From Allomyces macrogynus ATCC 38327 (taxonomy: Eukaryota; Blastocladiomycota; Blastocladiomycetes; Blastocladiales; Blastocladiaceae), in the NCBI GenBank assembly GCA_000151295.1, contig GG745349.1, positions 540,599 to 577,795 of the forward strand: a DNA stretch of 37,197 nt. The letters are read 5' to 3'. Position numbers and translations under genes: made by a program. Below the pieces are notes generated by a model. It saw nothing but the letters and a program-made list of their open reading frames with translations. It ran no database searches and was not told where the DNA came from. Below are positions 19,420-28,542 of this stretch, in pieces. Position 1 is the first letter of the stretch; each line of letters opens with the position of its first letter.

Positions 19420-21808
19420 ATGTCCGCTGCCGCCATTGCCTCCGCTGTTCCCGTGGATCTTGTGCCAACTTTGGCCGACGACTCTCGCGCCACCGTCGAC
19501 GTTGCTGTTGCTCTGAAGGACGAGGCTCTTGCCTCGCATGTCGCTGTGCTGAAGGCTGGCAAGAATGGCGACGAGGTCAGCAAGGATGCGCTTTACAAGC
19601 TCGTCGATGTGATTGGTACCAAGACGGCCGAGTTCGTGTCGCGCGATTTGTTGCTCGCCCACACGCTGCTGCTCTCATATTTCCACCATCAACTGCGCGA
19701 TGGCGACAATGAGGCAAAAGATCTGTACGTGTTCTGCCGTCGTTTCCCCATGGTCACTGCGAAAACTTTGGAAGCAGTGGGCATTGCTGACAATGTCTTA
19801 ACGCGTGACGACATTCCCATTTCATCGTTGCAAAGTGCGTTCCTGTGCGCCGCAGAAACGCGCTACCTTGCTTATCTCGACGCGGTGGCCAAGGCCGCCG
19901 CCAAGGACAAGTCGTTGGTTGATGCCCTGCCGCTGCCGCCCATGGATGTGGCCATGTTTTTGCATTCGCACATGGTACAGAAAACCGTGTTCACTTTGAT
20001 TTTTCTTGGTTCTCTTGCTTGCAAGGAGCAAGCGCTGATACTTTCCGTTGGTTGTGGTTCGTTCTTGCAATTAAATCCTGGCGTATCTTCCATAGCTGAG
20101 TCCTCTCCGCTTTGCGGACGACATGGCGCGCCGCTATGGTCCCACGTTTGTTGGCTTGTCGCTGCCGCTAGTGCGCCTGGTACGCACTTGAATTAGCCCA
20201 GATCTTGGCTGGCGCCGTTTCTCTGTTTTGCGACTATTATCTGATGTCCCGATGCCCTCGATACGATAATAGGCCAAGGTCGCCATGGGCGCCAGCAAGG
20301 ACGACCTGGAGGCCGGCCGTGTGTTCTGGGCCAAGCACCTCCCCGCCAACATGCCCTACAACTTCACGCCCGCCGATGTGGACGAGATCAAGGCTGTCGG
20401 CCGCGTTTCGTGCCCGTTGTGCAAGTCGGAGCTCGTGGTGTCGGTGGCCGAGTACGCGGCGCTGCGCCTGCACGGCAAGGCGCACGTGTGCACGTCGTGC
20501 GCAGGCAACTTCACGGCCGAGCACATGGCTGTGTGCCGTTTCCTGACGATGGTCATGAACGCGCCGCTCGCGCGCATTGCTGGAATGCAGTCGCACCCCA
20601 AGACGCGCCTGCCCATGTCCTTGCACCCCGCCAACATGGCCGATCTCGCGATGCTCTTCGACAAGGGCGAATGGGCCAAGTATGGCGCAGCGCTGCCGCA
20701 GCTCGCGACGTGGGCTGACGTCGAGAATACGGTCATGGCCCCGATCATGAAGGCCTCCGCCGACTCGCTGAACCTGCCCGGTAACCGCCGCCGCTTTGCC
20801 ATGGTCATCCACGCGCACCAAGATGTGACGACTGGCCCGTGGGCCATGGACATGGTCCGTGCTGTGCGTCGCCAGCGCCGATTCTCCGCCAATATTGCGC
20901 GCTTTGTGCAGTCGGGCATGGGCGGCGTGTATCATTTCCACACGAAGGCGCTCGTCCAGTACCCCAAGTTCCTGGCCATGATTGTCGCACACCCGGGCAC
21001 GTCCATTGTCCCGACTCCGGAGATTGATCTGGCGTGGCACACGCACCAGCTGTCGCCACTCGTCTACGCCATGCACGGGTGCGCCCTCATGGGCTGCATC
21101 TTGAACCACGACGATTCCGACGATGCCGAGACGAAGGCGGTCATTGCTGATGGCGCCAAGGAGACGGAAGAACTGTGGATGCACGATTTTGGCGAGGACT
21201 ACTTCAATTTGCACCTGCCGTGCTCGGACGGTGCCAAGTACCAGGCGACTGAGACGGCTTTCATTAACCATGTCGCGCGCGCCGCCTATACGACCCAGCA
21301 TGCCGACTGCCGTTCTTGCCGTGGTGGTTCCAAGGCCGCAGCCATGACCCCGGACGCCGACGTGTCTGGCTTCTGCCGGATGTGCGTGCCCGACTGGACC
21401 GCCAACAAGGCCAACGGTGCCAATGACGTGTCGGGTTTCTGCCGGATGTGCGTGCCCGACTGGACCGCCAACAAGGCCAACGGTGCCAATGACGTGTCGG
21501 GTTTCTGCCGGATGTGCGTGCCCGACTGGACCGCCAGCAAGGCCAACGGCGCCAACGACGCGTCTGGCTTCTGCCGGATGTGCGTGCCCGACTGGACCGC
21601 CAGCAAGGCCAACGGCGCCAACGACGCGTCTGGCTTCTGCCGGATGTGCGTGCCCGACTGGACCGCCAACAAGGCCAACGGCGCCAATGACGTGTCGGGT
21701 TTCTGCCGGATGTGCGTGCCCGACTGGACCGCCAGCAAGGCCAACGGCGCCAATGACATGTCTGGCTTCTGCCGGATGTGCGTGCCCGACTGGAACGCTG
21801 ACGAGTAG
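19420..21808 (+). CDS. DUF1399/GRDP-like protein with C-terminal C-x2-C tandem repeats
   Basis: Exons 19420-19974, 20096-20179 and 20273-21808; introns of 121 nt (GTACAG to CATAG) and 93 nt (GTACGC to AATAG), both in phase 0; 724 residues. The first join makes DVAMFLHSHM/LSPLRFADDM. A second copy of this site, PEIDLAWHTHQLSPLVY, lies in exon 3. This repeated D-x4-H-[ST]-H-x-L-S-P motif is typical of the DUF1399 (glycine-rich domain protein-like) family, whose biochemical role is poorly known. Between them is a Cys pair set (CPLCKSE, then VCTSCAGNF) that could bind zinc. After CRSCRGG the protein ends in seven near-identical 22-residue units, each with GFCRMCVPDW. Neighbours give no functional hint. 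Coding is certain; the role of the repeats is unknown. Confidence 0.85.
21362..21808 (+). repeat. 66-bp coding tandem repeat, seven units
   Basis: Units begin at 21362, 21428, 21494, 21560, 21626, 21692 and 21758; the last is cut short by the stop codon. Each codes 22 residues with one C-x2-C pair (GFCRMCVPDW). Units differ at only a few sites (first codon GTG/GCG/ATG, TCTGGC or TCGGGT, AAC or AGC), and these variants are shuffled between units, which suggests unequal crossing over or gene conversion. Confidence 0.95.
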
Positions 21809-22158
21809 GAATGTTGCCATCGACCCATGCGCAAGGATGGCTTTGGTGATGGCCATGGACGTCGCCTGCCACAAAGGACGAGGGGAACAAACAGTATTGC
21901 CGTTCATGGCGTGTTGGATTGAATATGAAGTGATTGATTCAGTAAATGCAGGAAGGATCATGAGCGGGAATTTCGCCAGCCATTTGGAGTTGCACATTTG
22001 TGAAAAAAACAAGTGTTCTTTCAGTCCTTGAACCAGAGTGATCAAATAAATATGAGGAAAACTGATGATGCGGTTGCCAAGCTCTCTCCGACGTTCGCAA
22101 GTCTGGTCGCGTCGCGCATTCTTGCAGATCACACCTCGTTGGAGACGAGCCGTGATGG
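21809..22158. other. Convergent intergenic region
   Basis: It lies between the end of the DUF1399-like gene (+) and the end of F-box copy 4 (-), so it holds two 3' ends. AATAAATA near 22045 could serve as a polyadenylation signal. No other feature seen. Confidence 0.45.
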
Positions 22159-23043
22159 TTATCTCCTTGGGCCCATACCCCACCGTTCCCGCCAGAGCAG
22201 CAGGACCCTCAACGGCTCCATAATCCTGCGCCGAATTTCATGGTTCAAAAACACCAGCTTGCCTTCCAGAACGAGCGTCCGACACTTTGGCATGATGGGA
22301 ATGCCTGGAATCCCGGTCGAGTGAATGCCATGAATAGCCAACGCCGTAACGTGCAGTAACTTTGCATTCGCATCAGTGAGGTACGTCATGTCAGCATGAA
22401 GGGACACGGCGCGCACATTGGGACCACCAAAACGGGGAGTGATGGCTCGTCCACCAGGGCACCAAATATCGACGCGTTCCAGTTGATCCATGTCTACTAG
22501 CTATGAGAGGACACATTCGGCCATGCCGCGTGGGATTGCCAAAAATGGACCAGCAACATTCGTGGACAAGCGAACAGGACCAAATAATTGGGCAAAACCG
22601 AGGTTGCGGACGGTTTGCCCAAGTCCCAAAATGAAGTCACCACGAGTGGAGACCTCGAGCAGACCATACTTGCGCAAAAGTTTCTGAAGCAAGATAGCAC
22701 GAAGATCGTGGCACGTTCCTGCGAGCTGCACCAATGTTGTCACAATTTCCCGCGGGCTCCCGTTGACAGAACCATGCAGGGGCGCAGAAGGAAGCAGGTA
22801 CTCGGCGACGAAGTCCAGAGTCAACAGCAGCCCATCGTTGTGGTGCAATGGCTGCATTGCCGTTGGGGCGAGGTCGGTTGCCAAGGCCTGTGGACTGCCT
22901 GGAGCAGCAGCTGCAAAGTCCATTTCTTGATTCGGTTGGTACGTCGGGTTGGGAAGAGCGTCGTAGTCGAAGTGGAAGTGGGAGAATTCGTCAGAAATGT
23001 GTCCCGCAACGATCTTTTGAAGGTACTTGGACCAGCCTCCCAT
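22159..23043 (-). pseudogene. F-box/leucine-rich family, copy 4 (single internal TAG)
   Basis: From ATG 23043 one reading frame runs to the stop at 22159-22161, interrupted only by TAG at 22503-22501. It has an F-box-like segment (LLLTLDFVAEYLLPSAPL, then LAGTCHDLRAILLQKLL), the follow-on LGFAQLFGPVRL and, after the TAG, a short LRR part (LERVDIW, VRAVSLHADMTYLTD) with the signature G-I-P-I-M-P-K-C-R-T-L. It ends soon after the signature, so the C-terminal half of copy 1 is missing. Read as a pseudogene, although stop readthrough or a sequencing error cannot be excluded. Confidence 0.7.
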
Positions 23044-23806
23044 TTTGTGACCGCGTGATCATATTTTTATGAAGAACACTAACCAGCCGATGGTCTGCCC
23101 CCCATGTTTTTATGGCCCTGGCAAGCCATTCAATGGAAAGAATGCGCGGACAACCGAACCTGCCCACATCGGTTCGGGTTGGATATCGCCCAATATTTGA
23201 GAGTCGGAAAGTGCGAGGGAGAGAGGGAGCGGCGTGAGTCGCTTAGGTATGCACTCTCTACACTTGATTCACGTTTTCTCGCCTGGGGCCAAGGTGCAAG
23301 GCCATGGCAGCGCCAGCGTGACTTTTGAACATGATGAGGCGCGTCCTCAATAAGGATCCAAGGCGACAGAGTTCATCTGTCACAAACCTGAACAACTGTG
23401 GGCTCAACAGCAACAGTATATCAAGAGACCAGAAGCGCCAAAACATAATGGAAATGAACGATTCAATGACAGCTCAGAGTCATCATACTGTCTCTCGGTT
23501 TTCCTCCTGTCGGATGGTGAAAATCATCACAATCCCTTCACGATGTTCCTCAACATCTGACGAATACAACTCAAGGATCCAGAACCAAAATCACTATCGG
23601 TCAAATCTCAAACAAAAAAAAAATCCACATTCGATCTAACCTCAATGTACACAACGGGAATTGGCGGGCTCTGTACGTCATTCGTCATATGCTTAGTTCA
23701 CACAACGGTTGACGGACTTGAGCCGTGGAGCGCGCGCACGGATCATTTCGTGCACTCCAGGTGCATCACTACGAATGACATCCACTTGATTTGATGGCCA
23801 CGACTG
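23044..23806. other. Spacer between F-box copies 4 and 5
   Basis: About 760 bases with only short open frames and an A-rich run near 23611-23625. It holds the promoter side of copy 4 and the 3' side of copy 5. I see no gene, RNA or repeat. Confidence 0.45.
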
Positions 23807-25332
23807 TCAATCACAACTCCCCGTTTCCAACAAGATGTCAAGAAGTTTGGGCGCATGTGGAACGCGCAACCGCATCTCGCTCGGTGCGGAAACGAATCGT
23901 AATGTCCTCGAGTACTGGAAAGTCGCTTGATGGTACAGGTCAAACAGATTGGGCGTCGTTTCACTTTCGATCAGTGACGGGAATGCCACGCTTGAGATTC
24001 CGACAGAAGCGTTAAGGGTAACACGACAATGACTCGAATCGACGGGCGCGACAAGGTATTCCAGGCAGGGCAGTGTGGCGAGCTGTTCCACTTGGTCCAA
24101 GTTCAACTCAAGACAATTTTCAAATGCCGTTCTATACTCGTCCTTGATCATGTCCACTGCGAATGAGACAATGTGTGGGAGGCGCCCATAATGAGCAAAG
24201 GACGAAATGGGATGGATCAAGGATGCAAGCAGGCGCAAGTTGACGACAGGTGCAGGAGCGCTGTGGTCTTGCCGTTTGGGCTTGAGCTGCTCAAAGACGG
24301 GAAGTGGGGCCATCAATTCGCTTAAATAGGGCGGGAGCTCGTCCTCGACAAGCGTTTAAATTTCCAGCTCAGGAGGACCATAACCTGCGATGCCCGCCAT
24401 GGTAACTGGGCCGGACCCACGCATGATCAGGTCTGTGAGCTGTGGCAAATGCGCCAGGAACCGGCGCTGCATGTCGAGGTTCATGAAGACGAGCTTGCCT
24501 TGGGGCCCCAAGGTCTGGCACCGCGGCAGGTCGGGAATCCCCGGGATCTTCTTCATGGGATTAGAGATACTTTCGATCCAAAATTGCTTGACCGATGGCA
24601 AAGCCGCTTCAGAAAGGTATGTGAGATCGTCAACACCATTGAGCGCGCCGGGTACCTTGGCCGCGCTTTGGCATACAGCACCGAATGTCCACATGGTCCA
24701 TGATGGCCGGCTGCGCAAGGAATTTCTTGCTCAGTTCGCGTGGGAAGATGACAAGTTGGACATGCGTCAGCCGAGCCAAGTGCGCAAGAGCTGACATCGT
24801 CACTCCGACCGAGTGGGGAATATCAGCAATGTGTGGCAGACATTCAGTCATGGCATCAAATGTCGTAGTCCTTAGCCTCCGGAACAATGACGCTGGTACA
24901 ACGACGGTTGGTACTCTGGCGTCCACAGTCTACACAGCAAACGCGTTTTCTGCAGAGCGCCGTCGTGACTGGAAGTACTTAGCATCTCATAAATCAAGCG
25001 AATTGGACCGAAAACGCTTATGAAGCCGATGGTAGGTCGGAAGTTTCCAAGTGCAAACGTTACTCCAGCATCAGACAATTAATAAATTGTATACTTGTGT
25101 ACAACTTCCTCGAGAACGACGGTACGAAGAGAGAGGCATGCCCCAGAGAGCCGAGCAAATCACGAGCGATACGTTCATCATCATTGGTCGACATGGAGAA
25201 CCCCAGATAATACTTCAGAACGACGTCCATCACCAACATTGGGAGAGCGTCCAGTCGTGGCGTTGGTAGCACCGTTGCAGCAACATCTGGCACCATCGCT
25301 GGAGACGAGGGCAGTACTTCTGTGGAAGCCAT
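23807..25332 (-). pseudogene. F-box/leucine-rich family, copy 5 (several frameshifts)
   Basis: Family sequence can be followed in order through several frames on the minus strand. It starts at ATG 25332 (LPTPRLDALPMLVMDVVLKY, F-box-like). A piece near 25078-24980 (FRPTIGFISVFGPIRL) matches copy 4. One at 24920-24700 (TVVVPASLFRRLR, LAHLARLTHVQLVIFPREL) matches copy 1 (TVPASWIRSL, LPRLRNLSHVLFLDAV). One at 24640-24356 has the signature G-I-P-D-L-P-R-C-Q-T-L and GKLVFMNLDMQRRF. The last, 24316-23807, matches the C-terminal LRR part of copy 1 (LATLPCLEYLVAPV, SVAFPSL). It is nearly full length but needs at least three frame changes. Confidence 0.7.
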
Positions 25333-25761
25333 TGAAAGGTATTACATTGAGTCGGGTGACAATTTTGAGGTCAGACGAGCGTTGTCTAATGATGGGAATG
25401 AGAAGGGAAGCGGAGAGGAGGAGAGAGAGCTGCAAGAGGGCGATGTAGCAGCATGCAACCTGGCTGGATGCTCTCCTGTTTCGGGAATTCCAAGCACTCA
25501 TCGCGGTGGTGTGACAAGAAAATTGACGAGACGCGTAGATTTCGGTGTCCCATCACACACATCAAGTCGAATTTAACTCGTCTTTGAATTGCTTGAACCG
25601 TTTGCGGTTTCAGCTTCGGGCGTGCAGCATGCAACAGGAGCTGATAACGAATGCGTCAACTGACCTGTTGAGTTCGTTTTTCAATCGAGCCACTACTTTT
25701 CATATCAGCAATGCACGACCAAAACCAGCTTCCAGCCTGCACTGCACGACCAACAAAGCCG
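25333..25761. other. Intergenic region between F-box copy 5 and the Cys-rich gene
   Basis: These 429 bases carry the 3' end of the Cys-rich gene and the promoter of copy 5, both on the minus strand. Nothing else is recognised. Confidence 0.45.
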
Positions 25762-26973
25762 TCACGCCTCCATCTGGTCTGCAACGTTGCACCACGGGCA
25801 CATCCACGCGCGCTGCATCTTTCCAACACACGTCGGGCAAAACATAGCCTTGGGACTGTCCGGGCTCCGGTGCTTCGATTCGCCGCGGACACACACTTGC
25901 CGCACGGTCCGCCACGCCATCCACGTCGTCGGCGTCAGCCAGCACGAGCTGCATACCGTCGCAGCACACAACCAACATGTGGTCCACGGTTCTGTTACGT
26001 CAATGTTGCACGAGTGGCTGGTGCACGGATTCGAACACTGAACGCACGACGGCGCAGCGTCGAGCGGGTGCGGGATGCCGACCGTGTTGCAGTCGTCACA
26101 AGGGTCGTGCACGCTGCTGGTGTCGTGTTCAAGGTGAATTACGCGCACCCGGCCGCGGTGAGTGAACGCGACGGGCGGCATCTTGGGAACACGATCCCTG
26201 GCGCGTTGCCAAACGGAACCCGGGTGTGAGAGCAAGTGAACCGCGGCGAACACAGAATTGGACTGGTGACGGTCCAATAGTGACATGTCGAGCGACCAGG
26301 TCGTCGCGAGGCGCGGTGCGGGTGGAAGTACGGAATCAAGAGCATGCGCGTCGGACCCGAGCGCCTTGGTGATGCGCGGGTGCAGATGAATGAACAAGTG
26401 CCGGATGCGAAGTGGAATGGTCCCGTTGACCTGGTCCAGGTGCCGAATGAAAACGTCGCGGGGCGGAACGAGCATCCAAACGAGCGGTAGCGTCAGTTCA
26501 GCGGTAGCGAGTGACCCCCGACTGGCAGCTTGCTCCTCCATGACCGACCCTGGCAAAGGCGCAAATCGACCATGTTGGTACTCGAATGCGCGCGCGGCGA
26601 GGTAGGCAATCAAGACAATGCTCCGCTCCTTGACCACATTGTCCACCGGTTTCTGCGTGGGGGAAACGTGCGACGCTGCGAGCAGATTGTACTCCAGCGT
26701 CAAACCGCGGTGATAAATGGTTGCATCGGAACGGGCCAAATGCGCGAGCCGCGGTGCCGCACGAGTCAGAGCAACGTAGGCACCCGAGTCCAACAGTAGC
26801 GTTGCGCGCAAAATGGACGCAAGGAGCTCGGCAGGGAGCGAGAGCAAATTGGACAGCTGAGCAGCGCTGGGGTGAGAAATCTGGATGGTGCGGAAATCGG
26901 TGTCGAGTTGCTGGTCGATATCAATCACGACAGCGCTGTCGGAGCGGACCAAAGTCCTGGGCCGCGGGTCCAT
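25762..26973 (-). CDS. F-box-like protein with C-terminal Cys-rich zinc-binding region
   Basis: Single exon of 403 residues from ATG 26973. Near residue 43 is an F-box-like segment (LLSLPAELLASILRATLLL, then YVALTRAAPRLAHLAR). The middle has no recognisable domain. The last ~120 residues carry many Cys in pairs: CDDC, CVQCSNPC, HSC, CWLCAATVCSSCW, CPTC and CPWC. This would bind several zinc ions and resembles RING or B-box type clusters in spacing without matching one clearly. It lacks the I-P-x2-P-x-C signature of the neighbouring F-box family, so it is a separate gene. An SCF adaptor role is inferred from the N-terminus only. Confidence 0.72.
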   Translation of the reverse strand: MDPRPRTLVRSDSAVVIDIDQQLDTDFRTIQISHPSAAQLSNLLSLPAELLASILRATLLLDSGAYVALTRAAPRLAHLARSDATIYHRGLTLEYNLLAASHVSPTQKPVDNVVKERSIVLIAYLAARAFEYQHGRFAPLPGSVMEEQAASRGSLATAELTLPLVWMLVPPRDVFIRHLDQVNGTIPLRIRHLFIHLHPRITKALGSDAHALDSVLPPAPRLATTWSLDMSLLDRHQSNSVFAAVHLLSHPGSVWQRARDRVPKMPPVAFTHRGRVRVIHLEHDTSSVHDPCDDCNTVGIPHPLDAAPSCVQCSNPCTSHSCNIDVTEPWTTCWLCAATVCSSCWLTPTTWMAWRTVRQVCVRGESKHRSPDSPKAMFCPTCVGKMQRAWMCPWCNVADQMEA

Positions 26974-27164
26974 TGTTCAGTCGACTGGTTGGTGTGCCGG
27001 TAGGTCGTGGTCCATGCGGTCGTTGGTGAAGTGAGGGAGGGAGGGAAAGACCAACGAGGCGACAGACCTGCAAGTGTGCGATTGTTCAAAGACGAGCGAG
27101 GCGGGTCCATCCATTCCTTCATGTAGTATTTTCCTTCGTTCTGGTTTCCACAGGTGCCATTCAA

Positions 27165-28034
27165 TCATTCGTCATTGGACTGTTCGGTCGGGTCGTTTGG
27201 CTCGAACGTGGCAGGTGTCGGCCGGGACTGGCGCGCACCGATTGCCGCCTTCACAGTCGCGGTCGGCCTCTTCGGCTCCTCGACGGGTGGCGCCTCGACG
27301 ACAACAAACGGAACGCTCAAAAACTTGGCCATTTCGCGGCCGGCATGCTGGAGCGTCTCGGCCACGGGACCGACTGCGAGCGTCTCGCTCGTAAGGGATG
27401 CCGTATCCGTCGCGGAACCAATCATGAGCTGGTACCCGACCTTGGTCTTGCTGATTTCCTTGACCCCGACCCGCGCCATTGAATCTCCAAAATATCGTCG
27501 CTGGCCGCCCGAAACTCTTGCGGTGAGGCAAACAGCGTCTCCTTGCGCACGACATGCAGCTCGCCGCCGTGGTTGCCGACCGAGACGGTGCTCGTGGGCG
27601 GCAAGTTACTCGCAGCGAGGTACGCAAACGTGAGCACGCACAGCAGACCCCACGCATGCGATTCGGCCACAAAGGCGTAGAGCAGCGGTCCCGGCAGAAA
27701 GACGGCGACGCAGAACAGCCACTCGCCGACCGTCGCGCCTTGGTCGAGCGTGAAGATGCGCGTCGGCGGGCGGATGGGCTTCGCGATGGTAACAACGAGC
27801 CTGTCGCATCGTCGGTGGTCGACAACCCGTTGCGGCTCTGCGTGCGGCTTCGGCGGCTCGTCGACGATCGACTCGCGCTGCGCCGTGCGGTCGGCGTCGT
27901 GGCCGTCGTGGCCGACAGGGCGGTGCCAACGGCGCTTGTGGCGGCGCTCGACGTGGTGCGCCGATGCCGCGCATGCGGCGCGCGCGAGACGTGATAGCTG
28001 ATGCGCATTGTCCTTGGCCAGTGGTCAGAAAGAT
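27165..28034 (-). pseudogene. Membrane protein with PH-like C-terminus, frameshifted; 5' end unresolved
   Basis: The best coding signal on the minus strand starts after a stop near 28035 and has no ATG of its own, so an upstream exon is likely. It reads a His/Arg/acidic stretch, then VVTIAKPIRPPTRIFTLDQ, then two hydrophobic segments (WLFCVAVFLPGPLLYAFV and WGLLCVLTFAYLAAS), then ELHVVRKETLFASPQEFRAA to DDILEI near 27480. The continuation ARVGVKEISKTKVGYQLMIG, to the stop at 27165, is in another frame. A one-base insertion at about 27480 would join them and no splice site fits. The second half looks like a small beta-rich, PH-like fold (a common layout: two membrane helices, then such a domain). 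It may be a real gene with a sequence error or a recent pseudogene. Confidence 0.5.
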
Positions 28035-28300
28035 TGATCGCAGCGCACCCGGGCGTTCTTGCGCCTTCGCAACGCTGAGCGCGGGCTGTCCGACAAAGTG
28101 CTGGGGAATACTGAGCAAGGACTGATGGCGTGAAGACGTCGTAGTTTAGGACCGAGAGCAGATGTGCAGCGGCGTCTGGAGAGAACAGCCGAAGAAAGCA
28201 CCTCTCAGCACAGCATGAGCAGGACAAGACATCATGACAAGTCAACTTCTGCACAATTGTGATGACCTGATTATAATCCAAATCATTAAGTCTCGAAAAC

Positions 28301-28373
28301 GTCAGCGTGGTGTAGTCGGTTATCACACCTGTCTCACACACAGGAGGTCCCCAGTTCGAACCTGGGCGCTGAC
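28301..28373 (+). tRNA. tRNA-Val (anticodon CAC)
   Basis: A 73-base cloverleaf without intron. Acceptor arms GTCAGCG and CGCTGAC pair fully. The anticodon stem CCTGT/ACAGG encloses loop CTCACAC, giving anticodon CAC for the Val codon GTG. The T arm is CCCAG/TTCGAAC/CTGGG. The internal A box (TGGTGTAGTCGG) and B box (GTTCGAACC) are good. The CCA end is not encoded, as expected for a nuclear eukaryotic tRNA. The first run of five T lies some 45 bases downstream (28419-28423). It sits about 170 bases before SPT8 on the same strand. Confidence 0.95.
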
Positions 28374-28542
28374 AGCATCACCTCTTGCGACCCACTCATC
28401 TAGTTCTGTTCTTACCTGTTTTTGCCAAGCTGTTCCTCGTTTTGTTTGCGGGCCCAACATCGCCTGCCACGGAGTGTTGGCTGTCAGCAGCGCTGCAGCT
28501 TCCACAGCCCGAAGATCCAACCACCGCACACAAGCACCCGCA

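Noticed and set aside
21362..21808. CRISPR-like direct repeats
   Set aside because: Units are contiguous with no unique spacers, keep codon frame and encode protein; the genome is eukaryotic.
20237..22183. Minus-strand open frame of 648 codons with GHAHPAEARHV-type repeats
   Set aside because: The repeats are the reverse reading of the 66-bp coding array of the DUF1399-like gene, which has spliced, family-supported coding on the plus strand.
27172..28341. Minus-strand open frame of 389 codons
   Set aside because: It runs antisense through the tRNA-Val gene, is Arg/Ser-rich, and conflicts with the frames that carry the membrane helices and PH-like tail.
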